DNA of 64,000 bases. Source: Winogradskya humida (lineage in GTDB: Bacteria; Actinomycetota; Actinomycetes; Mycobacteriales; Micromonosporaceae). Shown piece after piece: positions 31,636 through 40,380 of the stretch. Each line of letters begins with the position of its first letter. Within the stretch, counting starts at the first letter, position 1. Below the pieces are notes generated by a model. It did no database searches. It saw only the letters and a program-made list of their open reading frames with translations, and was not told the origin of the DNA. The translations under genes were made by a program, and so were the position numbers. The DNA lies in NCBI RefSeq assembly GCF_016862215.1, contig NZ_BOMN01000050.1, positions 1-64,000 on the forward strand, written 5' to 3'.

Positions 31636-33354
31636 TCAGCCCCGGCGGGCCGGCCGGCGGGGCAGCGCGGCCATCGGCACCACGTCCGCCGCGATCCGGG
31701 CGCAGAGCATCGCCGCCCAGGAGTGCGGGGTGGCCGGCTTGCCGTCCAGCGAGACGATCGGCAGGTCCAGGCCGAGCACGGTGGCCGGGTCCGAGGTGAT
31801 GTCCACCCCATGGACGACCAGCGCCTCGACGTCACCGAGAGCGCGCAGGTGCCGGGCGGTGTCCGCGGTCTTGCGCGTGGCGTCGACCACGGCCCACACC
31901 GCTGTCGCCCCGATCGCCGCGCACATGTCGGTTACCCAGATCGGATCGGTACGCCCGACGGTCGCGTCAACCACGACGATCCACGCGTGATCGGCGCTCT
32001 GCAGCTTCTCCGCCTTGGTCCTCGCGGTTTCCGGGTCGCCGAGGATCCGCGAAGAGTGCATGCCCGTACCCGCTGCGGTCGGTCCGCCCATGAGCAGGTG
32101 TGCCTGGTCGATCCCGGACTGCTCGCACAGCCGCTTGCCGATCGGCACGGCATGGTCGAAGTCACCGGCCAGCACCAGGATCTCGCCCGGCGCGTCCGGG
32201 ACGCCCGGTGCCATGGGGCGGGAGGCGAGGACGCTCAGCACGCCGGCGTACGTGTCACCGCCGACGATCTGGCCCGCCAATTCCTCGGGCATGCCGACCT
32301 TCATCAGGTTCTGCTGCACCGTGTCGTAGTGCTGGTGCCGGATCGTGGCGGGCGGCTGCGCCATCGGGCTCGCGATGTGCGTCGCCGGGATCGCCGACAC
32401 CGGGCGGTCCAGGCCGAGCCCGCCGAGCTGCTCGACCAGGCTGGTGGTGGCCGGTGAGGTCGGGGCCAGCCCGTACGCCTCGGCGGGCGTGCGGGGCGGT
32501 GCCGGGTTCTGCGCTGCTCGCATCGCGGCCGGGGTCGGTGGCGCTTGCTGGCTGTCGTTCACCCCGAGGCCGCCCATCAGTTCCGCCAGGGAAGGGACGG
32601 GAGGCAATGGGCGTACGCCACCCGCGGACCCGCCGTTGACCGGCGACCCGGTGGCTTGCGCCGGCCGGAAGGGCCGCACGGTCGGGCTCTCCGGCCGTTC
32701 CGGTTCCGCCGCCGCGGCAGGTGGCGGCGGTGGTGTGACACGCGGAGCCGGCCGGTTGTACGACTCAGCCCGGTCCAGATTCGCCATCAGCTCGGCAAAC
32801 GCCGTCTGTGGATCGCTCAGGCCACGAGAAGCCCCCGGCCCGTCGGTGTTGAACGGGCCGCCAAGCCCGGAACCGCCCCCAAGGCCGAGGCCACCCCCGC
32901 CCCCGAGACTGGGTCCACCAAGACTGGGGCTACCAAGACTGGGGCTACCAAGACTGGGCCCACCAAGACTGGGACTGCCTCCGAGACTGGGCCCGCGCCC
33001 GGTCATGGCGGCTACGGTGTCGTCCATCCCCGCGCCCCGGCTGACGGCCCGGTCGATGCCGGCCGGCCCGTCGTCGTGCGCGATCCGGTCCCGGGACTCG
33101 GCCCGGGCCAGCAACTGCTCCAGCGTCTGCGGGCCGTCGTCGGCCGGAGCCGGACGGCGTGGAGTGGCGGCGTGTTCGTCGGGGTCGGGAACCTCGACGG
33201 ACAGCTCGTAGTGTTGCTTGGCGAAAAACCCGCCGAAGCCCCCGGACCGGACCTTGTCCGCCGAGATGATCCGTACCGAGGAGCCGTATTCGTCGCGCAC
33301 CTGCGCGAGCAACGGCTCGATGGCCGGCCCCTCAAGCAGCACCCGCGTAGGCAC
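31636..33354 (-). CDS. FlhF-like protein lacking the GTPase P-loop
   Basis: The 572-aa protein has an N-terminus typical of FlhF (VRDEYGSSVRIISADKVRSG then GGFGGFFAKQHYELSVEV). A long Pro/Gly/Ser linker with SLGGP repeats (about 122-155) follows, then a C-terminal SRP-GTPase-like fold. Where the P-loop should be, the sequence reads EILVLAGDFDHAVPIGKRL, with no GxxxxGK[ST]. The last part (ALVVHGVDITSDPATVLGLD, LPIVSLDG) resembles the G4 to G5 region but lacks TKxD. It sits just after flhA, as flhF does, overlapping it by 23 bp. FlhF sets flagellar position and number through GTP-driven dimers; this one cannot do so in the usual way. Confidence 0.78.
   Translation of the reverse strand: MPTRVLLEGPAIEPLLAQVRDEYGSSVRIISADKVRSGGFGGFFAKQHYELSVEVPDPDEHAATPRRPAPADDGPQTLEQLLARAESRDRIAHDDGPAGIDRAVSRGAGMDDTVAAMTGRGPSLGGSPSLGGPSLGSPSLGSPSLGGPSLGGGGGLGLGGGSGLGGPFNTDGPGASRGLSDPQTAFAELMANLDRAESYNRPAPRVTPPPPPAAAAEPERPESPTVRPFRPAQATGSPVNGGSAGGVRPLPPVPSLAELMGGLGVNDSQQAPPTPAAMRAAQNPAPPRTPAEAYGLAPTSPATTSLVEQLGGLGLDRPVSAIPATHIASPMAQPPATIRHQHYDTVQQNLMKVGMPEELAGQIVGGDTYAGVLSVLASRPMAPGVPDAPGEILVLAGDFDHAVPIGKRLCEQSGIDQAHLLMGGPTAAGTGMHSSRILGDPETARTKAEKLQSADHAWIVVVDATVGRTDPIWVTDMCAAIGATAVWAVVDATRKTADTARHLRALGDVEALVVHGVDITSDPATVLGLDLPIVSLDGKPATPHSWAAMLCARIAADVVPMAALPRRPARRG
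32903..32995. repeat. 15-bp coding repeats (SLGGP) in the FlhF-like gene
   Basis: Tandem 15-bp units, on the plus strand about accaagactggggct, encode Ser-Leu-Gly-Gly/Ser-Pro five-residue repeats in the linker. The period preserves the frame. Confidence 0.8.
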
Positions 33355-35377
33355 CGTTCACCACCCCCATCGTTTCTATCTGTGCGGTGGAACCAGAGAT
33401 CTCCGAGTAGGACAGCACCTGCACGCGTCGGGAACCGGCGCGCAGGAGACGCATGAGTGGCAGCCGTAGCTGCGGGGAGCAGGCCAGCACCGGGGTGATC
33501 CCGGACTGCTCGGCGGCCTCGACGAGCCGGCCGGCCTCGCTGACGATCGCCTCGGCACGCAGCCCGTCGATCGCCATGAAGGCGCCGGTCTCGCTGGGCC
33601 GCAGGGCTTCGAGCAGGCCCTGCTCCAGCATCGGGTCGAGGGTGATCACCGTGAGCCGGCCGCCGGCGGCGTACTGGGCGGCGATGGCCGGGCCCAGCGC
33701 GGAGCGGGCCGCCTCGACCAGGCCGTCGTGCTCCGCGGAGACCTTGGCGCGCAGGGACATCGACTCGAAGATCCGGACCAGGTCGCGGATCGGTACGCCC
33801 TCGTCGAGCAACGCCTGCAGCACCCGCTGGATCTGGCCGAGGCTGAGCAGCGTCGGGGTCAGCTCCTCGACGACGACCGGGTGCGTGCGCTTGACCATCT
33901 CGGTCAGCGACCGCACGTCCTCGCGGCCGAGCAGGCGGCTGGCGTTGGTCCGGACGATCTCGGCGAGGTGCGTGATGATGACCGAGGCCCGGTCGACGAC
34001 CGTCGCACCGGAGAGTTCCGCCTGGTAGTGCAGCTCGGCGGGGACCCACTTGCCGGCCAGGCCGAACACCGGTTCCACGCCGGCGCGCCCGGGCAGCGCC
34101 TGCAGGCTGTCGCCGATCGCGAGGACCGTGCCGGGTGGTGCCTGGCCGGTGCCGGCGTCGACCCCGGAGATGCGGATCGCGTACGACGAGAGCGGCAGAT
34201 CCAGATCGTCGCGCGTACGCACGGGCGGCATGATGATCCCCAGCTCGAGCGCCATCTTGCGGCGCAGCGCGCGGACCCGGTCGAGCAGGTCGCCGCCGTT
34301 GGTGTCCACGAGGTCCACGAGGTCGGGGGAGAGCGCCAGTTCCAGCGGGTCGACCCGCATCTCGCCGAGCAGCTGCTCGGGGGAGTCCGGCGACGGTTTC
34401 TCCACGTCGGCCACGGCAGCGGCGGCCGCCTCCTCGGGGTCCGGTTCCTTGATCCGCTGCGCGATGAGCAGCACCGTCGCGCCGATGATCAGGAAGGGGA
34501 CCTTGGGCAGGCCGGGGATGATGCAGAGGCCGAGCGCCGCGCCGCCGGCGATCCGCAGGGCCAGCTTGTTCTGGCCGAGCTGGGCGGTGACGCTGGTGCC
34601 CATGTCGCCCGACGTCGCCGAGCGGGTGGTGATCAGACCGGTGGAGACCGACAGCAGCAGCGCGGGGATCTGCGACACCAGGCCGTCGCCGACGGTCAGC
34701 AGGCTGTAGACGTTCATCGCGTCGGCCGGGGACAGCCCCTGCTGGAGCATGCCGACGGCGAACCCGCCGACCAGGTTGATGACGGTGATGATGATGGCGG
34801 CGATCGCGTCGCCCTTGACGAACTTGGAACCACCGTCCATCGCGCCGTAGAAGTCGGCTTCCGAGGCGACTTCGGCGCGGCGGCGCTTGGCCTCGGAGTC
34901 GTCGATGAGCCCGGCGTTGAGGTCGGCGTCGATCGCCATCTGCTTGCCGGGCATGGCATCGAGGGTGAACCGGGCGCCGACCTCGGCGACCCGCTCGGCA
35001 CCCTTGGTCACCACGATCATCTGCACGATGATCAGGATCAGGAAGATCACCAGGCCGATGACCAGCGAGCCGCCGACCACGAAGTCACCGAACGCGTGGA
35101 TCACCTTGCCGGCGTCGCCGTCGCGCAGCACCAGCCGGGTCGCGCTGATGTTGAGCGCCAGCCGGAACAGCGTCATGACCAGGAGCAGAGCCGGGAAGAC
35201 CGAGAAATCCAGCGGCTTCTGGACGAACATCGAGACCAGCAGGACCAGCAGCGCGATGGTGATGTTGGTGGCGATCAGCAGGTCGAGCAGGAAGGTCGGC
35301 AACGGCACGACCATCATGACGATGATGCCGATGACCCCTACGGGTACGGCAAATTTGCTGAGGTTGCGATCCTTCAC
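33332..35377 (-). CDS. flhA: Flagellar export apparatus protein FlhA
   Basis: The 681-aa protein has about eight N-terminal membrane helices. The conserved cytoplasmic loop reads VTKGAERVAEVGARFTLDAM and MPGKQMAIDADLNAGLIDD. A cytoplasmic domain from about residue 330 to the end forms the nonameric ring that binds export substrates and chaperones. It is the largest gate component of the flagellar type III system. The 3' end overlaps the FlhF-like start by 23 bp. Confidence 0.96.
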   Translation of the reverse strand: MKDRNLSKFAVPVGVIGIIVMMVVPLPTFLLDLLIATNITIALLVLLVSMFVQKPLDFSVFPALLLVMTLFRLALNISATRLVLRDGDAGKVIHAFGDFVVGGSLVIGLVIFLILIIVQMIVVTKGAERVAEVGARFTLDAMPGKQMAIDADLNAGLIDDSEAKRRRAEVASEADFYGAMDGGSKFVKGDAIAAIIITVINLVGGFAVGMLQQGLSPADAMNVYSLLTVGDGLVSQIPALLLSVSTGLITTRSATSGDMGTSVTAQLGQNKLALRIAGGAALGLCIIPGLPKVPFLIIGATVLLIAQRIKEPDPEEAAAAAVADVEKPSPDSPEQLLGEMRVDPLELALSPDLVDLVDTNGGDLLDRVRALRRKMALELGIIMPPVRTRDDLDLPLSSYAIRISGVDAGTGQAPPGTVLAIGDSLQALPGRAGVEPVFGLAGKWVPAELHYQAELSGATVVDRASVIITHLAEIVRTNASRLLGREDVRSLTEMVKRTHPVVVEELTPTLLSLGQIQRVLQALLDEGVPIRDLVRIFESMSLRAKVSAEHDGLVEAARSALGPAIAAQYAAGGRLTVITLDPMLEQGLLEALRPSETGAFMAIDGLRAEAIVSEAGRLVEAAEQSGITPVLACSPQLRLPLMRLLRAGSRRVQVLSYSEISGSTAQIETMGVVNGAYAGAA

Positions 35378-35452
35378 GGCCCCCCTTCCACCTGCTGATA
35401 CTGACGCAGGCGGGACGCCGATGTGAGGAAAACTCCCAGATGGGACGGATTG

Positions 35453-36538
35453 TCAGGAGGGGTGTGGGTTCGGGTTGCGGTGCGTCCCGGCCGCCGCGCC
35501 CTTCGACTTGAGGCTCATCACGAACGCGAGCACCTTCGCCACCGCGCCGAAGAAGTCCGCGGGGATCTCCATGCCGATCTCGACGTTCTTCTCCAGGGCC
35601 CGGGCCAGCGCGATGTCCTGCACGAGCGGGATGCGGTTCTCGGTCGCCACGTCGCGGATCTTCTGCGCGATCGCGCCCTGTCCCTTGGCGATCACCCGCG
35701 GCGCGCCCTTGTCCGCCTCGTAGCGCAGCGCGACGGCGACGTGGGTCGGGTTGATCAGCACCACATCTGCGGTCGGCACGTCGGCCATCTGGCGGTTGCG
35801 GGCCATCGCCATCTGCTTGGCCCGGATGTGGCCCTTGAGGTGCGGGTCGCCCTCGGAGTTCTTGTTCTCCTGTTTGACCTCTTCCTTCGTCATACGCAGC
35901 TGCTTGTTCGTGCGGCGGCGGACCACGAAGTAGTCGGCCGCGGCCATCACGATGCCGGCGACCGAGGCCGCCCGGATCAGCCCGATGGTGGCGTCGTTGA
36001 CCACGGCGAGCAGCGACCCGATCTGCAGCCGGCCGGCGGTCATCAGCAGCGGGACGATGTCCTTCATCGTGGACCAGAGCACGAGACCCAGCACCGTGGT
36101 CTTGATCAACGCCTTGCTGCCCTCCCACAGCGCCTGCGGGCCGAGCATCTTCTTGATGCCGGGCAGCGGGTTGAGCCGGCTGAACTTGGGGATGAACAGC
36201 TTGGTGGCGACCCGGATGCCGCCCTGCGCCCCGGCCGCCGCGATGCCGACCGCCATCATCGTCAGGGCCAGCGGCAGCACCGCCCAGGCGGCGCTCATCA
36301 GGCCGTTACGCAGGATGCTGAGCGCCACCGCAGGGTCCGGGTCGGCGATGATGTCCGGGATCTTGGTCATCAGCTCGCGGGACTGGCCCATCGCGGAGCG
36401 CATCGTCCGGGGCAGCATGATGCTGGCGGCGAGCATGCCGAACCAGGCGCCGACGTCCTGGCTGCGGCCGATCTGGCCTTCGGCTTTGGCCTTCTTGAGT
36501 TTCTGGGGTGTCGGCTGTTCGGTTTTCTCACCGGACAC
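35453..36538 (-). CDS. flhB: Flagellar export protein FlhB
   Basis: The 361-aa protein has a basic N-terminus (EKTEQPTPQKLKKAKAEGQI), four membrane helices, and the cytoplasmic switch domain with the autocleavage motif in VVLINPTHVAVALRY (N-P-T-H). It changes export specificity from rod/hook to filament substrates. It lies 3 nt after fliR and about 75 bp before flhA. Confidence 0.95.
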   Translation of the reverse strand: MSGEKTEQPTPQKLKKAKAEGQIGRSQDVGAWFGMLAASIMLPRTMRSAMGQSRELMTKIPDIIADPDPAVALSILRNGLMSAAWAVLPLALTMMAVGIAAAGAQGGIRVATKLFIPKFSRLNPLPGIKKMLGPQALWEGSKALIKTTVLGLVLWSTMKDIVPLLMTAGRLQIGSLLAVVNDATIGLIRAASVAGIVMAAADYFVVRRRTNKQLRMTKEEVKQENKNSEGDPHLKGHIRAKQMAMARNRQMADVPTADVVLINPTHVAVALRYEADKGAPRVIAKGQGAIAQKIRDVATENRIPLVQDIALARALEKNVEIGMEIPADFFGAVAKVLAFVMSLKSKGAAAGTHRNPNPHPS

Positions 36539-36541
36539 GGA

Positions 36542-37309
36542 TCACCCCCCGCCGCTGAGGTGGACGACCGCGCTGACCGCGTGGTTGACCAGGGTCTCCA
36601 GGGCCTTCGGCAGGATCGCGATCGCCGTGCCGGAGAGGGTGAGCACCAGGAAGATCTTCGCGGGGAACCCGAGCTGGAACGCGTTGAGCGCGGGTGCCAC
36701 CCGGTTGAGCAGGCCGAACGCCACATCGGTGAGGAACAGGACGGCGATCAGCGGCCCGGCGATCTGCAGCGCGGACACGAACATCTCGCCGACGCCCTCG
36801 ATGAGCAGCTTGTTGAACGTCTCCATGGAGAAGCTCGCGTCCAGCGGCAGCGTCTTGTAGGACTCCATGAAGCCCCGCAGCACGAGCTGGTGGCCTCCGC
36901 TGGCGAACAGCAGGGTCACCGCCACGAGGTTGTAGAAGCGGCCGAAGACCGAGCTCTGGTTCTGCGACAGCGGGTCGTACGCCGAGGCCAGCGTGAAGCC
37001 GCCGAACACGTCGAGCAGGTCACCGGCGGCCTGGACCGCGGCGAAGAGCATCAGCGTGATGAAGCCGAGCGCCGCGCCCACGAAGACCTGCAGGGCGGTC
37101 GCCGCGATGATCGCCGACGTCTCGATGACCGGCACCGCGGAGGTCAGATACGGCGCCATCGGCAGCGAGATCCCGATCGAGAGCAGCACCTTGACCTGCG
37201 CGGGGATCAGCCGGGAGTTGAACGGCGGGCAGAGCATGAGCCAGGCACCGGCGCGCGCCGCGCCGAGGAAGATCGCGATCAGCTGCCCGATCGGGATGTC
37301 CCAGTTCAT
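36542..37309 (-). CDS. fliR: Flagellar export protein FliR
   Basis: The 255-aa protein has six hydrophobic segments, starting MNWDIPIGQLIAIFLGAARA. It includes PPFNSRLIPAQVKVLLSIG and GGFTLASAYDPLSQNQSSVF, as usual for FliR, which completes the FliP-FliQ-FliR export gate. ATG at 37309 overlaps the fliP stop (37306-37308), so no fliQ can lie between them. The longer frame to 37348 overlaps fliP and is rejected. Confidence 0.93.
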   Translation of the reverse strand: MNWDIPIGQLIAIFLGAARAGAWLMLCPPFNSRLIPAQVKVLLSIGISLPMAPYLTSAVPVIETSAIIAATALQVFVGAALGFITLMLFAAVQAAGDLLDVFGGFTLASAYDPLSQNQSSVFGRFYNLVAVTLLFASGGHQLVLRGFMESYKTLPLDASFSMETFNKLLIEGVGEMFVSALQIAGPLIAVLFLTDVAFGLLNRVAPALNAFQLGFPAKIFLVLTLSGTAIAILPKALETLVNHAVSAVVHLSGGG

Positions 37310-38145
37310 TTGTACGAGCTGACAAGCGCCGTGATGATCAGCCCCCACCCGTTGACCAGCACGAACAGCAGCAGCTTGAACGGCATGGCGACGGTGACCG
37401 GTGGCAGCATCATCATGCCCAGCGACATCAGGGACGCCGAGACGACCATGTCGATGATCAGGAACGGGATGAAGACGACGAACCCGATGATGAACGCGGC
37501 CCGCAGCTCGGAGAGAACGAACGCCGGGATCAGCGTGGTCAGCTCGACATCCTCGACCTTGGCCGGGGCCTCCTGACCGGAAACCTTGATCATCAGGGCG
37601 AGCTCGTCCTGGCGGGTGCTCTTGAGCATGAACCCGCGCAGCGGCTGCACGCCGTCCTTGAAGGCCTGCGACTGGGTCTTGTCACCGGCCAGGTAGGGCT
37701 GCACGCCCTGCTCGTTGATGTCGCTCAGCACCGGGCTCATGATGAAGAGGCTGACGAAGAGCGCCAGCCCGGCGAGCACCTGGTTGGGCGGCATGCTGGT
37801 GAGCCCCAGGGCGTTGCGGCAGATCCCGAGGACCATGAAGACCTTGGTGAAACACGTGCAGAGCAGCAGCGCGGCCGGCGCGACGGAGAGCAGCGTCAGG
37901 CCCAGCACGATCACCAGCGAGGTCGCCGGTTTGCTGCCGTCCGGGTTCGTCCCGTTGATGTTGAAGTTGATCGAGCCGCCGCTCGGGGTCACCTGCGGCG
38001 CGACCGGTGCGGTCGGCCCGGGTGCCCGGGGAAGTTCATAAAGAACCGGCACGGGGATCGGTTGCGGCGGTGCGGCCTGGGCGGCCGCAGCGGGCAGCAG
38101 CCAGCCAAGGGCCAGCAACAGGATGATCACCGTACGCCGCCACAT
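37306..38145 (-). CDS. fliP: Flagellar export protein FliP
   Basis: The 279-aa protein begins with a cleavable-type signal (MWRRTVIILLLALGWLLPAA, AQA), normal for FliP. A periplasmic linker is followed by the conserved core: CFTKVFMVLGICRNALG, LTSMPPNQVLAGLALFVSLF, and FIPFLIIDMVVSASLMSLGM. It forms the export gate core with FliQ and FliR. The ATG at 38145 is 1 nt after the fliO stop; a GTG at 38169 would overlap fliO. Confidence 0.95.
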   Translation of the reverse strand: MWRRTVIILLLALGWLLPAAAAQAAPPQPIPVPVLYELPRAPGPTAPVAPQVTPSGGSINFNINGTNPDGSKPATSLVIVLGLTLLSVAPAALLLCTCFTKVFMVLGICRNALGLTSMPPNQVLAGLALFVSLFIMSPVLSDINEQGVQPYLAGDKTQSQAFKDGVQPLRGFMLKSTRQDELALMIKVSGQEAPAKVEDVELTTLIPAFVLSELRAAFIIGFVVFIPFLIIDMVVSASLMSLGMMMLPPVTVAMPFKLLLFVLVNGWGLIITALVSSYK

Positions 38146-38146
38146 G

Positions 38147-38575
38147 TCAGCGCCTCGTCGTCCGGTCACGCAGAAAGTTCAAGGTCGAGCTCCAGGTACG
38201 CGGTGACAGCACCGAGCCGTCCAGCTTGCCGCCGTGATGGGGCAGCACCATCGGATGGGCCGGCAGCAGGTCATCCGGCTCCATGGCCAGGTGGTCACGC
38301 TTCTTGAGCAGGTGGTGCGTCTCGTGCTCGAAGGCCTTCAGCTCGGTCTCGCCGAGCAGGCTGACCTGGGCGTCCGTGACACCGAGGATCAGTGCCCTGT
38401 CGGCCACCTGGACGACCGCGATCGACGAGCCCCGGCTGAGTGTCTGCCGATTGAGCACGTGCAGGTTGCCGTGCCCGCTGCCGATGCCACCGCGCCGGAT
38501 GACCCTCGCCAGCCCCCAGAGCAGGCCGAAGACGACCAGCAGCGAGAAGCCGATGCGCATGGCGAGCTCGAACAA
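38147..38575 (-). CDS. fliO: Flagellar biosynthesis protein FliO
   Basis: The 142-aa protein has one N-terminal membrane helix (MRIGFSLLVVFGLLWGLARV) and a cytoplasmic SH3-like part (LHVLNRQTLSRGSSIAVVQV, ALILGVTDAQVSLLGE), the FliO design. It assists assembly of the FliP ring. TTG at 38575 lies 3 nt after the fliN stop; an internal ATG at 38560 is an alternative. Confidence 0.85.
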   Translation of the reverse strand: MFELAMRIGFSLLVVFGLLWGLARVIRRGGIGSGHGNLHVLNRQTLSRGSSIAVVQVADRALILGVTDAQVSLLGETELKAFEHETHHLLKKRDHLAMEPDDLLPAHPMVLPHHGGKLDGSVLSPRTWSSTLNFLRDRTTRR

Positions 38576-38578
38576 CGG

Positions 38579-39331
38579 TTACTCCCGTTCGCTGCCGGGA
38601 GAGACGATCTCCGTGATCCGGATGCCGAAGTTCTCGTCGATCACGACCACCTCGCCGCGGGCCACGAGCCGGCCGTTGACCAGCAGGTCGGCGGGGCTGC
38701 CGGCGGCCCGGTCGAGCTCGACGATCGCCCCCGGGCTCAGCGAGAGCAGCTCGCGCACGCTCATCCGGGTCCGGCCCAGCTCGGCCGAGACCTCCATCTC
38801 GACGTCGTGCAGCATGTCCAGGCCGCCGCGCATCACACCCGCGCCGGAGGGGCCGCGTTTCGCCATGCCGCCCGGTGCGCCGTCGGACGGCCATGGGCTC
38901 AGCGCCAGCGCCAGGACGGCCCGGATCTCACCACCGTCGAGCAGCGGTACGGCGATCGCGTCGGGCTTGGCCGCGATCGCACTCAACGCCACCCCCGGCT
39001 CCATGAGCTGGCCCGGGTCGAGCACGGTCGGCCCGAACGCCCGGGATGCGGCTTCCAGGGCCGGGCGTACGGCAGCGGTCAGGTCCAGCTCACCGAGCGG
39101 GCTCTCCTTCAGCGCGTCGGCGAGGTCCTGGCCCACCACGACGACCACCTCGCCGGTGGCCGCGCCGGTGAACTTCGCGGTGATCGCCTGTCCGGTGGTC
39201 AGCATGTCGGGGGAGGCCGGCACGGGTGCGCCGACCATCAGCTCCCGGCTGGTCGGCAGCACCGCCAGGGCGGCCTCCGCGGCGGTACGGACCAGCGCGA
39301 GCTGTGGCTCGGTGATCGTGGGCGCGGTCAT
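38579..39331 (-). CDS. fliN: Flagellar switch protein FliN (extended, FliY-like architecture)
   Basis: At 250 aa this is about twice the length of a minimal FliN. The C-terminal 75 residues are the SpoA/C-ring domain (VEMEVSAELGRTRMSVRELL, then FGIRITEIVS). The N-terminal 160 residues look like a CheC/FliY-type domain, but the catalytic E-x-x-N motif is not evident. It forms the lower C-ring with FliM and FliG. Its start overlaps the fliM stop by ATGA. Confidence 0.88.
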   Translation of the reverse strand: MTAPTITEPQLALVRTAAEAALAVLPTSRELMVGAPVPASPDMLTTGQAITAKFTGAATGEVVVVVGQDLADALKESPLGELDLTAAVRPALEAASRAFGPTVLDPGQLMEPGVALSAIAAKPDAIAVPLLDGGEIRAVLALALSPWPSDGAPGGMAKRGPSGAGVMRGGLDMLHDVEMEVSAELGRTRMSVRELLSLSPGAIVELDRAAGSPADLLVNGRLVARGEVVVIDENFGIRITEIVSPGSERE

Positions 39332-40266
39332 CTACGTTCTTCCTCCTTGGGCGACGGCACGACCAGGCACGCGAGCCGGGCACCCTGATTGCCGGGAACC
39401 GCATGAGCGAAAACGGTGTCGTTGACGGTCACCTCGAGCGGCACGCTGGTCGGATGGCCCAGCGGCACGACATCGCCGGGGCGTAGATCCACGATGTCAT
39501 CGGTGCGCATACGGATGGGGTGGAATCGGACAGCTACGTCGATCGGCGCCGCGGAAAGCCCGGCTGTGAGGTTGCGCAGGGAGTTCTCGCGTACCATGCG
39601 CTCGGCCGGGGTGAGCTCGATGGTCTCCTGCTTCTCCAGCACCGGCAGGATGGTGTTGAACGGCAGGCAGATGCTGGCCACGCACTCCTCGGTGCCGATC
39701 TTCATCTCGAACGAGGCGATCACCACCGCGTCGCCGGGCTGGTGCGCGCGCAGGAATTGTGCGTTGTACTCGATCTCCTTGAGCTTCGGGTGGATGTCCA
39801 CCAGCGACTCGAAGCCGTAGCGCAGTTCGCCGAGCATCCGCTCCTGCAGCCCGCGCAGCAGGGGCATCTCCACCTCGGTGAGCGGCCGCTCCGGCTGGGC
39901 GCCGCCGGGGCCACCGAGCATGTGATCAATCGCGGTCATCACCGCCGACGACGCCATCTCCATGAGCACCGTGCCGGGCAGCGGGTCGATCGAGACCACG
40001 GCGATGACCGTCGGGTTCGACAGGGAGGCGACGTACTCGTCGTAGTTGAGCTGCTCGATCGAGACCAGGGAGACGCTGCTGATGACGCGCAGGCGGGTGG
40101 TGAACAGGGTGCCGCAGCTTCGGGCGTACGTCTCGAAGGCGATCTGCAGGGTCCGCACGTGGTCGCGGGAGAGCTTGATCGGCTTGCGGAAGTCGTACGT
40201 CGTCGGCCCCGCGCCGGCGCCTCGGCGGGACATCTTTCCGGAGGGACGGGTCGCGGAGGTGGTCAC
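39328..40266 (-). CDS. fliM: Flagellar switch protein FliM
   Basis: The 312-aa protein has the FliM middle domain (YDFRKPIKLSRDHVRTLQIA, IDHMLGGPGG) and a C-terminal SpoA domain (VPLEVTVNDTVFAHAVPGNQ). The usual N-terminal CheY-binding helix (LSQxEIDALL-like) is absent; the first 25 residues are Ser/Gly/Arg-rich. GTG at 40266 is close to the predicted transcription start, so translation may be nearly leaderless. ATG at 40233 is an alternative. Confidence 0.88.
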   Translation of the reverse strand: MTTSATRPSGKMSRRGAGAGPTTYDFRKPIKLSRDHVRTLQIAFETYARSCGTLFTTRLRVISSVSLVSIEQLNYDEYVASLSNPTVIAVVSIDPLPGTVLMEMASSAVMTAIDHMLGGPGGAQPERPLTEVEMPLLRGLQERMLGELRYGFESLVDIHPKLKEIEYNAQFLRAHQPGDAVVIASFEMKIGTEECVASICLPFNTILPVLEKQETIELTPAERMVRENSLRNLTAGLSAAPIDVAVRFHPIRMRTDDIVDLRPGDVVPLGHPTSVPLEVTVNDTVFAHAVPGNQGARLACLVVPSPKEEERR

Positions 40267-40275
40267 GTCGTCCTC

Positions 40276-40301
40276 ATCGGCTCCCTTCCGCAACCGCTGA
40301 G
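40276..40301 (-). promoter_or_regulatory. FliA-type promoter of the fliM operon
   Basis: On the minus strand CTCA (40301-40298), 16 bp, GCCGAT (40281-40276). It lies just downstream of the fliL terminator hairpin and about 10 bp before the fliM GTG. Confidence 0.65.
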
Positions 40302-40334
40302 GCGTACGGCGTGCTATGTCCTTATCTAAGGCGA

Positions 40335-40367
40335 ATGGGCGGATCCGCTCGCCGCGGACCCGCCCAT
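40335..40367 (-). terminator. Hairpin terminator after fliL
   Basis: Two 14-nt arms (40335-40348 and 40354-40367) pair with one mismatch around a 5-nt loop, 14 bp after the fliL stop. It separates the flbD-fliL and fliM-flhF units. Confidence 0.7.
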
Positions 40368-40380
40368 CCGAACTGTGGAG

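Noticed and set aside
33728..35398. Plus-strand frame of 556 codons opposite flhA
   Set aside because: It is His/Arg/Asp-rich shadow of flhA codon bias, with no family pattern; flhA on the minus strand is unmistakable.
37306..38575. Search for a hidden fliQ around fliP and fliO
   Set aside because: All minus-strand coding space is taken by fliP, fliO and fliR, and other frames lack two long membrane helices.
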